A stretch of 64,000 bases of DNA from Streptomyces sp. NBC_00289 (GCF_041435115.1 NZ_CP108046.1:9672001-9736000), one strand, 5' to 3'. Positions 35,945-45,813 are shown, counted from the first letter of the stretch. Numbers and translations are program-made. The notes: generated by a model from the letters alone, not told the origin.

Positions 35945-36718
35945 GGGCTGCTCGTGGTCTCAAGATCCCGTACGTGGTCCGCAAACGACTGGCAGAGCCG
36001 AGGCCTGGCCATGGCCACCGCCCTGACCTGCTGCGAGAAGCTCGCGAAACGTGCCACGTGAGACGACCTCTTAAGCTGTGCCGCATGAGGAACGAGCCCA
36101 CGCACGAGGCCGGCGCCTTCATCAATTCCCGGGACTACAAGTTCCAGGATTCGAGGTCGCATGGCTCCCGGTGGGTCGATATTCATTCGATTCCGGCCCG
36201 GCCGCAGGTCGGGCATGCTGGATAGGGCTTCCGTCTTGTGACGGGGATTGGGAAGCGCCCGGGGCGGTCGATGCGCCTTTGCCGATGCTGCGGCCGCCCC
36301 GGGTCCCGCTACCGCCGGTCGCTTACGGCGCCGATGTGCGCGGCGGTTCTCACGCCGGCGCAGTCGAGCGGGTCCCTGTAGTGGTGCCTGGCTGGCCGCG
36401 CCCAAGGATCCGCTGTCGTCGATTTCGAGTCGGAATCTCACGGCTGGTGCCGGATGGACGTCGGATCCGATGTGGCTGAGACGTGCGGGTCGCGCCCGTA
36501 CCTCGTTCGCGTGGCAACGTCGACGTCTGGAAGGAGAAGCGGTCGCGCCGGGAACATCCGGTCCGGCCGACGCGGTTGCATCGTGCGAGGGATCGGCGCC
36601 GCACGGGCGGGGAACACGGGGGCCGCAAGGTCGTCCGCCGCACCAGGATCCGGTCCCCGGGATCGCGGTAGCCCGCCGCGCAGCGGACCACGACGTATTT
36701 CTGCAGGAGGACTTTTTC
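35945..36718. other. Non-coding stretch
   Basis: About 770 bases between divergent genes with many stops and no coding pattern I can support. GC skew and codon position bias are irregular, so this may be decayed sequence. Confidence 0.45.
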
Positions 36719-37552
36719 ATGACTGACCGGCCCTTGACGCTCATGGCAGTACACGCCCACCCCGACGACGAGGCCACCGGAACCGGAGGGGTCCTCGCGC
36801 AGTACGCGGCGGAAGGCATCCGCACAGTTCTCGTGACGTGTACCGACGGCGGTTGCGGTGACGGACCGGGGGGTGTCAAGCCGGGCGATCCCGGGCACGA
36901 TCCGGCGGCGGTCGCCTTGATGCGCCGTCAAGAACTTGAGGCGAGCTGTGACGTCCTGAAGATCAGCGATCTGGAGATGCTGGACTATGCCGACTCCGGG
37001 ATGATGGGCTGGCCGAGCAACGACGCCCCCGGATCCTTCTGGCGGACCCCGGTGGAGGAAGGCGCGGCCCGACTCGCGGAACTCATGCGGCACTACCGAC
37101 CTGATGTGGTCGTCACCTATGACGAGAACGGCTTTTACGGCCACCCCGACCACATCCAGGCCCACCGCATCACGATGGCGGCGCTGGAGATGACCGCGCT
37201 GACACCGAAGGTGTACTGGACGACGATGCCCCGCTCGATGATGCAGCGGTTCGGGGAGATCATGCGCGAGTTTCATCCGGACATGCCGGAGCCGGATCCT
37301 GCCGAGGCTGCCGCGATGGCCGAGATCGGCCTCCCCGACGATGAGATCACCACCTGGGTGGACGCCACCGCGTTCAGCGGTCAGAAGTTCGACGCGCTGG
37401 CCGCGCACGCCAGTCAGGGCGAGAACATCTTCTTCCTCAAGATGGGCAAGGAGCGGTTCGGCGAGTTGATGGGCGTGGAGACCTTCGTACGCGTCCAGGA
37501 CGCCACCGGCGCGGCCGTACCCGAGAACGATCTCTTCGCCGGACTGCGCTGA
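36719..37552 (+). CDS. PIG-L family deacetylase (MshB/Mca/LmbE-like)
   Basis: 277 aa. Zinc site motif HPDDEATGTGG lies at about residues 13-23 and a second histidine in GFYGHPDHIQAHR. These are N-acetylglucosaminyl deacetylases or mycothiol conjugate amidases. The length fits Mca/MshB-type enzymes, but without a mycothiol gene nearby the substrate stays open. A strong AGGAGG lies 8 bases before ATG 36719. Confidence 0.9.
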   Translation: MTDRPLTLMAVHAHPDDEATGTGGVLAQYAAEGIRTVLVTCTDGGCGDGPGGVKPGDPGHDPAAVALMRRQELEASCDVLKISDLEMLDYADSGMMGWPSNDAPGSFWRTPVEEGAARLAELMRHYRPDVVVTYDENGFYGHPDHIQAHRITMAALEMTALTPKVYWTTMPRSMMQRFGEIMREFHPDMPEPDPAEAAAMAEIGLPDDEITTWVDATAFSGQKFDALAAHASQGENIFFLKMGKERFGELMGVETFVRVQDATGAAVPENDLFAGLR

Positions 37553-37789
37553 TCCGCCCGTCCGGCCGGCCGGGAAAGCGCGTCGGCCGCCGGGCGTGAT
37601 CGAGGGTGACGCACCCGGAGGCTGGTCCACGCGAGTTCCGCTCCGGCATCCCGCGTTCAGGCCCTCGCCGAGGCCGCCGGCCACCGCCTCCCGCGCTGCA
37701 ACTGGAGAGGGAGGCAGTGGCCCACCAGGGTGATCCGGCAGCCCCCGAACACGCGGGGAGGGCGGAGGCTGCCGGAGGCGTTGCGCTGC

Positions 37790-40672
37790 TCAGGAGGTGA
37801 GATAACAGGTCTTGCTCACGCCGGGCAGCGGATCGGTGCCGAATGCCGTCACCGTGCAGCTGGTGCCGCCGGTGAACGACTTGTACACGAAGCTGCCCCG
37901 CGCGCCGTAGGCGACGGTCTGCTGTCCGCTGAAGGCGCACGTCTCGCCTTCGTCCGCGCAGGCGGTGGTATAGCCGACCGGGTCGCCGGTGGCGGTGTAG
38001 CAGGCCTTCGACTCGCCGGGGATCGGGTCGCCGAATGTGGCGTCGGTGCACGGGGTGTCGCCGGCGGCCTTGAGCGTGGTGAAGGCTCCGAAGGCACCGA
38101 ACATCACCGGTTGTCCCGCGACGGCTGGACAACTGCCGTTCTGCTCCGCGCACTTGGCCCAGCCGCCGGGCGGTCCGCCGACGGGCGGCAGGTAGCAGGA
38201 CTTGGCGACTCCGTCGATGGGATCGCCGAAGTGGGCGTTGGTGCAGGCGACGGAGCCGTTGGTGACCTGGTGGGCGAAGTTGCCGTTGGCGCCGTAGGCG
38301 ACGTCACGGTTGTAGCCGGGCACGGCGCAGGTGCCGTCCTCGGCCGCGCAGACGGTGTATCCGGGCGGGCCGCCCGTGTCGGCGACGTAGCAGGACTTGA
38401 CGAGGTTCGCGGCGGGGTCGCCGCCGAAGGAGGCGTTGGTGCAGGCGGTGCTGCCGGTCGCCGTCTTGTACGTGTACGTCCCGGCCCCGTAGGCCACCGC
38501 GCGGGTGCCGCTGAAGGAGCACGTACCGCCCTCGCCCGCGCACCGGGTGAAGCCCGCGCGCAGGGTGTCGGTACCCGGTTCGGCAGGCGGAGCAGGATTG
38601 CCCAGTCCGGTGGCGGTCACGGTGTAGCCGCCCGGAGCGACGCCGGTCAGGTAGACGTAGGTGTCGTCCTGGGTCGCGCCGGTGATGCCGGAGGTGGGCG
38701 TGAAGGTCCCGTTGCTCCAGACGACCTTGGCGTTCACGGACACTGATATGTTGCCGCCGCCGAACTTCGGGACGCCGATACGGCCGGTGGTGCCGGGCGG
38801 GCTGGTGAGGTGCGCCGTGTAGGTGCCGGAGGCGGGCACACGGGACCAAGAGGCGTTGATGGCGCCCTGCGGCATGGTGATGCGGCCCTCGACGCTGGTC
38901 AGGTCGCCGGGGTGCGGGACGAAGCGGTAGGTGCCGGTCGCCGACTCGGGTGCGGTGCCGAGTACGTCGAAGGTGAGCGTGGAGGTGGGCGCGGTGGACC
39001 AGCCATGGGCCAGGCTCATGAAGGAACCGCCGTAGGCGAGACCGCCGTCGGCTTTGACGCCCTCCCAGAAGGTGCTCTTGGTGCCGATGCCGCTGTCCAG
39101 CATGTGGCCCCAGGTGCGGCGGATCTGTGCCAGGGCGGTGAAGTCGTCGTTGGCGGTGAAGTGGGCGTTCAGCTCCATGCCGCCGGCGAAGGGCGAGACG
39201 TTGCCGCCCCACTCGGGGGTGGTGGGGCCGTAGATACCCCAGTTCTTCCCTAGCTCCGCAACGACGCTCTTCGACTTGGCCGTGGAGTCGGTCAACCCGT
39301 ACCAGACCGCGAGCGAGTTGCCGTCCTGTGGATACAGGCCGCTGTTCGGGTTGTCCTTGTACATGCCCTTCGAGGCGTCCCACAGGCGGGAGTTGGCCGC
39401 GGTCTTGACGGCGGCCGCCTTGGCGGTCCAGCTCGCGGCGAGCGCGCTGTCGCCCTCGACCGTGGCGAGGGTGGCGCCACCTTTGAGCGCGGCGTACAGC
39501 AGCGCGTTGGCGGAGATGTTCTCGCCCCCCTGGCCGACCCGGGCCCAGTCCTGGGTGCGGGTCACGTTGAGGAGGTTGTTTCCGTCGATCTTGTCGATGA
39601 TGAAGGCCATCCCGCGCTTGTAGTCGGCCCATTGGGAGTCCAGCCACACCCGGTCGGCGGTGTAGGTGTAGTACGTGGCCGTGCCCAGCAATGTCCAGGT
39701 GTGGTACGTGTCCGAGCCGGTAAGGTTGAACGGCGGTCCCGACCAGGGGATTTCGCCCTCCGCTGACTGCGCGTCATACATCGTGGTGAGCGCGTTGCGG
39801 GTCGAGGTGAGGTCGTTCGAGTAGGCGTACTGCGTGGGTACGGCGATGCCCAGGTCGCCGGGCCACACCGTACGGTCGCGCTTGGCCCCGTCGACCAGTA
39901 CGGAGTCGCCGACGCCGACGGTGGCGCCGTTGTCCCACTGGGTGGTCGGCGGGGGCCAGGCGCGGCCCTGGTCGGAGGCGATCGTGTTGAGCTGCACGGT
40001 GTACGCCCCGGCGTACCAGATGCGGTTGAGCAGATCGTCGTTGGAGTGGAAGAAGTTGGCGTAGTCGGCCGGGTTGGTCTTTCCGGGAGCCGCGGTGAAG
40101 GCGAGGCTGACGCCCTTGAGGTCCACCCAGCCCGAGGTGTCGAGGAAGACGGTGAGGTAGCGGAAGCCGCCCCGCAGTCGCGCCGTGGGCATCGTGTAGG
40201 TGCCGCCTGCGGAAGCCGTGGCGTAGAGGGCCCCGTCCTCGCCGTCGCGGCCGCTGCTCCGGTCGCTGTTGGTGCCCACGTACAGGGAGGACTCACTGAA
40301 GGCCAGGCCGACTCGCTGACCGCTGTCACTGGTACTGCCGAATGACAACGTTGCCACACCGGCGATCTCTTGGCCGAAGTCGAGGGTGACAGCCGACTGC
40401 GCGCCGGAAATCCGCGTCGGCTGTCCACTGAGGACGTTCTGCGGATTCGCGACGCTGCCGGACGTGCGGTAGACGGCGGTCGGCTTGAGGGTGCGAGAGG
40501 CCGGCGAGTAGTTCAGGGCCTGCAGGGCCGTCTTACTGACGCCCGTTGCGGTCGCCGCACTCGGCACGGAAGCGGAGGGCGAGGGACCTGCGGCCAGCAC
40601 GGCGGCCGCGGCCATGGCGAGGCTGAGCAAGCGGTGACGACCTGACGATCTCAGCGGGGAACGACGACGCAT
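37790..40672 (-). CDS. Secreted GH78-like alpha-L-rhamnosidase with four C-terminal Cys-rich repeats
   Basis: 960 aa. A signal peptide (about 1-35, Arg-rich start then LLSLAMAAAAVLAAG) leads to a beta-sandwich N-region (TLDFGQEIAGVATLSFGSTS), a six-hairpin catalytic region (about 200-600: RIWYAGAYTVQLNTIASDQG, AVPTQYAYSND) and a rhamnosidase C-domain. Last come four copies of a unit of about 60 residues, each with four Cys (pattern C..EdGTC..GxxxVAYGA..xxCTNAxFGdP..gvxKSCY). These are probably carbohydrate-binding. ATG 40672 has GGGAG 6 bases before it. Divergent from the GH76 gene, so both likely degrade the same plant or fungal polymer outside the cell. Confidence 0.85.
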   Translation of the reverse strand: MRRRSPLRSSGRHRLLSLAMAAAAVLAAGPSPSASVPSAATATGVSKTALQALNYSPASRTLKPTAVYRTSGSVANPQNVLSGQPTRISGAQSAVTLDFGQEIAGVATLSFGSTSDSGQRVGLAFSESSLYVGTNSDRSSGRDGEDGALYATASAGGTYTMPTARLRGGFRYLTVFLDTSGWVDLKGVSLAFTAAPGKTNPADYANFFHSNDDLLNRIWYAGAYTVQLNTIASDQGRAWPPPTTQWDNGATVGVGDSVLVDGAKRDRTVWPGDLGIAVPTQYAYSNDLTSTRNALTTMYDAQSAEGEIPWSGPPFNLTGSDTYHTWTLLGTATYYTYTADRVWLDSQWADYKRGMAFIIDKIDGNNLLNVTRTQDWARVGQGGENISANALLYAALKGGATLATVEGDSALAASWTAKAAAVKTAANSRLWDASKGMYKDNPNSGLYPQDGNSLAVWYGLTDSTAKSKSVVAELGKNWGIYGPTTPEWGGNVSPFAGGMELNAHFTANDDFTALAQIRRTWGHMLDSGIGTKSTFWEGVKADGGLAYGGSFMSLAHGWSTAPTSTLTFDVLGTAPESATGTYRFVPHPGDLTSVEGRITMPQGAINASWSRVPASGTYTAHLTSPPGTTGRIGVPKFGGGNISVSVNAKVVWSNGTFTPTSGITGATQDDTYVYLTGVAPGGYTVTATGLGNPAPPAEPGTDTLRAGFTRCAGEGGTCSFSGTRAVAYGAGTYTYKTATGSTACTNASFGGDPAANLVKSCYVADTGGPPGYTVCAAEDGTCAVPGYNRDVAYGANGNFAHQVTNGSVACTNAHFGDPIDGVAKSCYLPPVGGPPGGWAKCAEQNGSCPAVAGQPVMFGAFGAFTTLKAAGDTPCTDATFGDPIPGESKACYTATGDPVGYTTACADEGETCAFSGQQTVAYGARGSFVYKSFTGGTSCTVTAFGTDPLPGVSKTCYLTS

Positions 40673-41022
40673 GGAAATCTCCCGGAGCGTGTGCGGGAAC
40701 ATGAGAGCGCAATATCTGAAACGATTCAAAACCATGGCGCACGACGTCCAGTGACCGATCGAGCAGGGGGATTCCGGTGGAGCCTCGCCGAAGTTCCACC
40801 GATGATGGGCGTGCGGAATCGAGGTGTCAACCCGTTGCAGCCACCGCGAACTTCCGGGCAGCGGACTCCTGTTGATGGCATTGACAGGACCTCGCCAGGC
40901 CGGTTCACTGCCTCGGAGAGAGGTATGGACCAGTGCGCGATTTCCGGCCCGGCCCTGACAGCCGTCGGCCCCGGCCACGCCCACCAACCAGCACCCCCCA
41001 TTTGAAATCGAGGCGAGTCACC
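40673..41022. promoter_or_regulatory. Divergent promoter region of the GH78 and GH76 genes
   Basis: 350 bases between divergent secreted hydrolases. No perfect dyad or repeat stood out. It should hold both promoters and catabolite or inducer control sites. Confidence 0.35.
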
Positions 41023-42885
41023 GTGCCCTCACGAAGCTCTGACATCGTTGTCAGATCTCGGGTTCTCAGCTTCCTGCTGACGGCCGTCCTGGCGTGTGCG
41101 GCACTGGTCCCCGCCGCGACCCCCGCGGCTGCGGCCACCCAGGTGTGCGTCCTGGCCTGTGACACGCTGGACCCCTCACAGGCCCGGCAGGAGAGCTTCC
41201 CGGTGCCGGACAAAAGCCTCAACGGCCGTCGCCTCCAACTGCACGTGTCCGACGCAGACGACATGGCCTGGGCCAGCATCGACGACGGCGTGAGCGGCGA
41301 CTCGGTGTGGCTGGACCGCTCCTGGGACGGCGGAGCCACCTGGGAAGGACTGCTCGGCAAGGCGAGCATTCCCGGCTCCTGGACCGGCACCAGGACGCTG
41401 ATGTACAACATCACCGATCCCCGCAACCACCGACGCGGACTGGTCCGTGCCTGCGGCGACGCCGCCGCCGTCGGTTGCACGAACTGGGTCTACCCCACCG
41501 TCTGCGACACGCTCTGCGACGGCACCAGCGCCGGCCAGGCGGCCGGTGACGACCAGCCGGTGCCGTCCACGACCCTCTACGGCCGCACGATCCGCCTGCA
41601 CGTCGACCAGAAGAACTCCATGGCCTGGGCGAGCATCGACACCGCTGGCTCCGGCGACGAGATCCGGCTCGACCGCTCCTGGGACGGCGGCGCGACATGG
41701 CCGGACGGCTCCTCCCTCGGCCGCACCAGCACCCCGTCCGGAGCCACCGGTACCCGTACCGCGATGTACGCCACCCGCGACCCGCGCGGCCTGCTCCACG
41801 GCGGCGCGGTCCGCGCCTGCGGCCGGGAAGCGAGCCACAACGAGGGCAGCTGCACCGCGTGGGTCAGGCCCGCACCCACCAGGGCACGCGCCGCGGCGGA
41901 CGCGCTGATGACCTCGTACGACCCCTACAACGGCTGGTGGCCCAGCAGTTGGTGGAACTCCGCCGCCACCCTCACCTCCCTCATCGACTTCGCGAAGACC
42001 ACCGGCACACACGACTACGACTGGGCCATCGCCCGCACCTTCGACCAGAACAAGGGCGTCTTCCCCGCCGGTGTGCGCAGCACGGACGCAATCGAGGGCC
42101 ACTTCATCAGCCGTTCCATCGACGACTCGGGCTGGTGGGCCATCGCCTGGCTCGACGCGTACGACTACACCGGCGACCGCCGCTACCTCGACGAGGCCGT
42201 GACCATCGCCAACTACATCCAGCAGTACTGGGATCCCAGCTCCTGCGGCGGTGGCGTGTGGTGGGACCGCGAGCGCACCTACAAGAACGCCGTGACGAAC
42301 GGGCAGTACCTCTGGCTGACCACCGCGCTGCACCAGCGCATCCCGAGCGACACCGTATGGCACCAGCGGGCGAAGACGGCCGCCGCCTGGTACAAGGCCA
42401 GCGGGATGATCAACTCCTCGGGGCTGGTGAACGACGGACTGACCTCGGCCTGCGCCAACAACGGCTCCACCGTATGGAGTTACAACCAGGGACTGGCCAT
42501 CGGCGGCTTCACCGAACTGTGGAAGACGACCGGGGACGGTTCGTTTCTGACCACCGCACGGACGCTGGCCGACGCCGCCATCAGCAGCACGACCCTGACC
42601 CGGGACGGAGTGCTCACCGAGTCCTGCGACCTCGGCTCGGCGTCCTGCGACGACAACCAGAAGCAGTTCAAGGGCATCTTCATGCGGCACTTCGCCGACC
42701 TGGCGAAGGCCACCGGCTCCAGCACGTACCGAAGCTACGTCCAGAAGCAGGCGGACACGCTGTGGGCGCAGGACCGCAGTTCCCTCAACGCGCTCGGTGA
42801 ACGCTGGGCCGGCGCCGGCCCCAACCAGAGCGACTGGCGTACCCAGGCCAGCGCCCTCGGAGCACTCACCGCCGCCGCGGGCTGA
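41023..42885 (+). CDS. Secreted GH76 alpha-1,6-mannanase-like enzyme
   Basis: 620 aa. A signal peptide (about 1-40, ending ATPAAAA) leads to two tandem N-terminal beta domains of about 115 aa (each with a CDTL segment, GR-xx-LHV, MAWASID, LDRSWDGGATW and RACG) and then a GH76 (alpha/alpha)6 domain (about 290-620). The catalytic Asp pair is in SIDDSGWWAIAWLDAYDYTG. Such enzymes cut alpha-1,6-mannan of fungal walls. Start GTG 41023 has AGGCGAG upstream. Pairs with the divergent GH78 gene. Confidence 0.9.
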   Translation: MPSRSSDIVVRSRVLSFLLTAVLACAALVPAATPAAAATQVCVLACDTLDPSQARQESFPVPDKSLNGRRLQLHVSDADDMAWASIDDGVSGDSVWLDRSWDGGATWEGLLGKASIPGSWTGTRTLMYNITDPRNHRRGLVRACGDAAAVGCTNWVYPTVCDTLCDGTSAGQAAGDDQPVPSTTLYGRTIRLHVDQKNSMAWASIDTAGSGDEIRLDRSWDGGATWPDGSSLGRTSTPSGATGTRTAMYATRDPRGLLHGGAVRACGREASHNEGSCTAWVRPAPTRARAAADALMTSYDPYNGWWPSSWWNSAATLTSLIDFAKTTGTHDYDWAIARTFDQNKGVFPAGVRSTDAIEGHFISRSIDDSGWWAIAWLDAYDYTGDRRYLDEAVTIANYIQQYWDPSSCGGGVWWDRERTYKNAVTNGQYLWLTTALHQRIPSDTVWHQRAKTAAAWYKASGMINSSGLVNDGLTSACANNGSTVWSYNQGLAIGGFTELWKTTGDGSFLTTARTLADAAISSTTLTRDGVLTESCDLGSASCDDNQKQFKGIFMRHFADLAKATGSSTYRSYVQKQADTLWAQDRSSLNALGERWAGAGPNQSDWRTQASALGALTAAAG

Positions 42886-42990
42886 CCGGCAGGTGGGTGC
42901 CATGGCGGCCCAGCGCGGCGGGTACCGCTCACCGGCCCCTCGGCGACGAACCACAGCCGCGTGCACGCACCGGCATCAGCACCCACCAGT

Positions 42991-43146
42991 TCAGCCCTGG
43001 CTGTCGGCCTTTGCGCACTCCGGGGAGAACGCGCGCAGGCCGGAGCCGGGCATGTCGCACTGCCCAGTGGCCACGACGACCAGGTCGCTCCAGCCGTCAC
43101 CGCCGAAGTCGGCCACCGCCGCCAGCACGTCCTTCTCTTGGGCACC
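42991..43146 (-). pseudogene. FG-GAP/VCBS-repeat C-terminal remnant
   Basis: About 50 codons ending in a stop at 42991, with the FG-GAP pattern VLAAVADFGGDGWSDLVVVA. These calcium-binding blades occur many times in secreted beta-propeller proteins. Only one repeat remains, with no signal peptide or start. It lies right after the secreted GH76 gene on the other strand, so it may be the end of a lost secreted protein. Confidence 0.5.
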
Positions 43147-43281
43147 GGACGGTGTGCTGGCCCGGGTTGTGTGCTGTGGGGACGTGGTGGCGTGGGACAT
43201 GGGAACGCCAGATGGGCGCCCCCGGCCGGGGGCGGTACGGCCGGGGGACTGCGGAGGAAGGGTGTTCGGACACCCGGATGC

Positions 43282-44673
43282 TCAGGCAGCCGGGGTGTTC
43301 AGCACGTACTCGCGCGAGGCGTGCACCTCGCCGCGCAGGGCGGGCAGGTCGACGTCGAGGACCTGTCCGTCCCACTTGCGGGGCTCGCCGTTGATCAGGA
43401 CGGCGCTGATGTTGCGGGCGTCGGAGCCCAGCACGACCGTGCCGATCGGGTCGTTGAGCGGCATGTTGTTGAGGTCCTCGGCCTGGATGACCAGCAGGTC
43501 GGCCTTCTTGCCCGGGGTGAGTGAGCCGGTGACGCCGGCCAGGCCATTGGTACGGGCGCCCTGGAGGGTGGCGAAGTCGAGGACATCGTGGGTGGTGATG
43601 CGGGAGGGCTGCTGGTCGGTGCCGTGGACGGCGTTGACCGCGCGCATCCGCTGAATTGCGTGCAGGGCCCGCATCTGCGTGAACATGTCGCTGGCCAGGG
43701 CGACTTCGACGTCGATGCTCAGTCCGGGACGGATCCCGACGGACAGGGCCTCGTCGACGGCGGGGATCGCGGTCTCCAGGCCGATCTGCGCGTCGGAGGT
43801 GGGGGCGAGCGCGACGGTGGTGCCGGTCTCTCCCATGGCCTTCCATGCCTCGGGGGTCAGGCCGGTGGAGTGGATGAGGGTGACGTCGGGGCTGAGAACG
43901 CCGTCCTTGGCCCAGCGCAGGACCGCCTCGGAGGAGGAGGTGCCGAAGACCGCGTCCACGCTCACTCCAATGCCCAACTCAGCTGCTACTCGGGCGAGTT
44001 CGGGGCCGTAGGCGAGCGCCGGTCCGGCGATCTCGTCGGTGGCCAGGGCCGCCAGGCGCAGCGTGAGCAACTGGTCGTCGCTGCTGAAGTACTGGTCCTT
44101 GATGCGGGTCAGGTCGCCGGGCCACTGCCGGTCCCACGCGCCGAAGTGCGGGCCCATAGAGGCGTGCACGCCGCGGATGCCGGTGTCGACAAGAGCCTCG
44201 ATGGCGGCGTCGGAGTGCTCGCGGGAGCGGGAGTTGTGGGAGAAGTCGAGCATGGTCGTGATGCCGCTGTCGATCGCGGTCAGCGCGGCCAGCCTGGTGC
44301 CGATGTACATGTCCTGGGGCCGGTAGACCGTGGCGTAGCCGGCCAGGGTGGCCATGACATAGCCGCCGAGGTCGTCGACGTCCGGCATGATCCGGCGCAG
44401 CTGGGCCTCCCAGGCGTGCCGGTGGGTGTCGACGAAGCCGGGGGTGAGGATCGTGCCGGTGGCGTCGACGACCACGGCATCGCCCGCCTCGAGGTCGCGG
44501 CCGACGGCGGTGATCGCGTCGCCCTCGACGAGGAGGTCGCCGCCGTCGACGACGCCGAGGCCGGGGTCCATGGTGACCACGGTCGCACCGGTGAACAGGA
44601 TGCGCCGCCGGTCGGCGGGCCGGCGCCGGAGCTCTTCGAGTACGGCGGCGCTGCTGGTGTTGTTGACGTTCAT
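43282..44673 (-). CDS. Amidohydrolase (SsnA/TrzN/chlorohydrolase-like)
   Basis: 463 aa metal-dependent hydrolase. N- and C-terminal strands form the composite sandwich (LFTGATVVTMDPGLGVVDGG; ADLLVIQAEDL) around a TIM barrel with the HxH pair His84/His86 (GFVDTHRHAWEA). Further histidines lie in VHASMGPHF and TLIHSTGLTPE. In place of the usual late Asp context it has SIDVEVALASDMFTQM. Acts on a small C-N or C-Cl substrate; not assignable. ATG 44673 has a weak AAGAAG upstream. The motif 44811-44851 lies 138 bp before it, shared with two neighbouring genes. Confidence 0.88.
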   Translation of the reverse strand: MNVNNTSSAAVLEELRRRPADRRRILFTGATVVTMDPGLGVVDGGDLLVEGDAITAVGRDLEAGDAVVVDATGTILTPGFVDTHRHAWEAQLRRIMPDVDDLGGYVMATLAGYATVYRPQDMYIGTRLAALTAIDSGITTMLDFSHNSRSREHSDAAIEALVDTGIRGVHASMGPHFGAWDRQWPGDLTRIKDQYFSSDDQLLTLRLAALATDEIAGPALAYGPELARVAAELGIGVSVDAVFGTSSSEAVLRWAKDGVLSPDVTLIHSTGLTPEAWKAMGETGTTVALAPTSDAQIGLETAIPAVDEALSVGIRPGLSIDVEVALASDMFTQMRALHAIQRMRAVNAVHGTDQQPSRITTHDVLDFATLQGARTNGLAGVTGSLTPGKKADLLVIQAEDLNNMPLNDPIGTVVLGSDARNISAVLINGEPRKWDGQVLDVDLPALRGEVHASREYVLNTPAA

Positions 44674-44810
44674 GGGAGGTCTTCTTTCTGCACGGGGGAG
44701 GGCCGGGAGGAGGGGCCGTCCGCCGGAGAGGGCTGGGAGAGCTGGGAGGGTGGGTCGCCGGGGGCGCACGAGACTGCTCGAACAACAGCCTCGGGTGCGG
44801 CCGCTACGGC

Positions 44811-44851
44811 AACCAGGCCGCGGTTTCCCCAGGTGTCGCGCACCCAGAATC
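44811..44851. promoter_or_regulatory. Shared upstream motif, copy A (before the amidohydrolase)
   Basis: 41 bp beginning AACCAGGCCGCGGT, then TCCCCAGGTG and the dyad GGTG-TCGCG-CACC, ending CAGAATC. It matches copy B (45773-45813) with only 3 differences and lies at nearly the same distance from its gene's ATG (138 versus 133 bp). Candidate operator or activator site. Confidence 0.7.
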
Positions 44852-44881
44852 GAGACCCGTGAGTGCCCCGACGGGGGAAGG

Positions 44882-45640
44882 TCAGCCGAGCTTCATGACG
44901 TAGCCCGCGTGGTGGAGTTCGTCGCCCCGGAACTCGCCGTAGGCCCAGAAGCCGAGGTCGTCCAGGTAGTCGATGCGGTCGCCGTCGATCCAGTACCGGC
45001 CCTGGTAGGCGTGCGAGAGCCCACCCCGAGTCTCGTCGTAGCGGCCGTCGGCGGTGAGCTCCTGGTGCAGGAAGTCCTTCCTGTCGATCCAGACGCCGAC
45101 GCGCGGGCTGCCGGTCAGGTCCGCAGCGGCCGGGATGCCCGCCTCGGGAGCGGTGGACCGGCCGGGGACGTCGGTGCCGGCCCACAGGACGGGCCGGCCG
45201 GCCGCGACGAGTGCGCGGACCTGTTCCGGCCGGGTCACGAGGGCGGCCACGGCGCTCGGCACGTCGGTGGCGAGTTCGTCGGGCAGCACCAGGAAGTCGG
45301 GGGTGTTGCCCGGGGTCAGCGTCGCGACGTACTCCGAGCGGTGGCCACGGCCGCCGGCCAGCGCCACGGTGTCCACGACGGCGGGGGCGATGGTCATGCC
45401 GGTGCAGTCGACGACGATGGCGTTGTCGTCCTGAGCGGCGGTGACGATGGCGGGGCCCACCCCCACGACCAGGGAGCCGACGAACAGGAGGTCGGCGCCG
45501 GTCATGGTCCCGATCAGCGGGTCCATCGTCAGGATCCGGGCGTTGGTGAACAGGACGGGACGCCCCTCCTCGTTCGAGACGATCTCGTCGAGGGCCTCGG
45601 GGTTCCAGCTCACGGTGCCGGTGGTCTCGGTGATGCTCAT
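44882..45640 (-). CDS. Barrel-less amidohydrolase sandwich fused to an Atu4866 domain
   Basis: 252 aa. Residues 27-92 match the N-terminal amidohydrolase sandwich (VLFTNARILTMDPLIGTMTG ... APAVVDT). After a short loop, about 105-155 match its C-terminal strands (ATLTPGNTPDFLVL ... RPEQVRALVAAGRPVLW). The roughly 300-residue catalytic barrel, with the HxH metal site, is missing. Residues 180-252 are an Atu4866 domain (RVGVWIDRKDFLHQELTADG; IDYLDDLGFWAYGEF), a small streptavidin-like barrel by my recollection of the family. It therefore cannot hydrolyse like its neighbour and may bind a ligand or the intact amidohydrolase. No frameshift seen; it looks maintained. Confidence 0.85.
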   Translation of the reverse strand: MSITETTGTVSWNPEALDEIVSNEEGRPVLFTNARILTMDPLIGTMTGADLLFVGSLVVGVGPAIVTAAQDDNAIVVDCTGMTIAPAVVDTVALAGGRGHRSEYVATLTPGNTPDFLVLPDELATDVPSAVAALVTRPEQVRALVAAGRPVLWAGTDVPGRSTAPEAGIPAAADLTGSPRVGVWIDRKDFLHQELTADGRYDETRGGLSHAYQGRYWIDGDRIDYLDDLGFWAYGEFRGDELHHAGYVMKLG

Positions 45641-45772
45641 CGCATGCTCCTCAGTGGAGTCGCCTCATCGGTGTGCCCGCTGCACGAAATGAGCGCCGGT
45701 GCAGGTCCGAGGCGAGTTATTGGCAGCTACGGCGGCTGCCTCACCACCAGGTTCGTCGCGCGGGGGAATCGG

Positions 45773-45813
45773 AACCAGGCCGCGGTGTCCCCAGGTGTCG
45801 GGCACCCAGGATC
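45773..45813. promoter_or_regulatory. Shared upstream motif, copy B (before the Atu4866 fusion)
   Basis: Same 41-bp motif as copy A, with AACCAGGCCGCGGT, TCCCCAGGTG and dyad GGTG-TCGGG-CACC, ending CAGGATC. It is 133 bp before the ATG at 45640 and in the same orientation to its gene as copy A. Confidence 0.7.

Noticed and set aside
37800..40670. Long plus-strand open frames across the GH78 gene
   Set aside because: They are antisense shadows of a GC-rich gene with clear domains on the minus strand.
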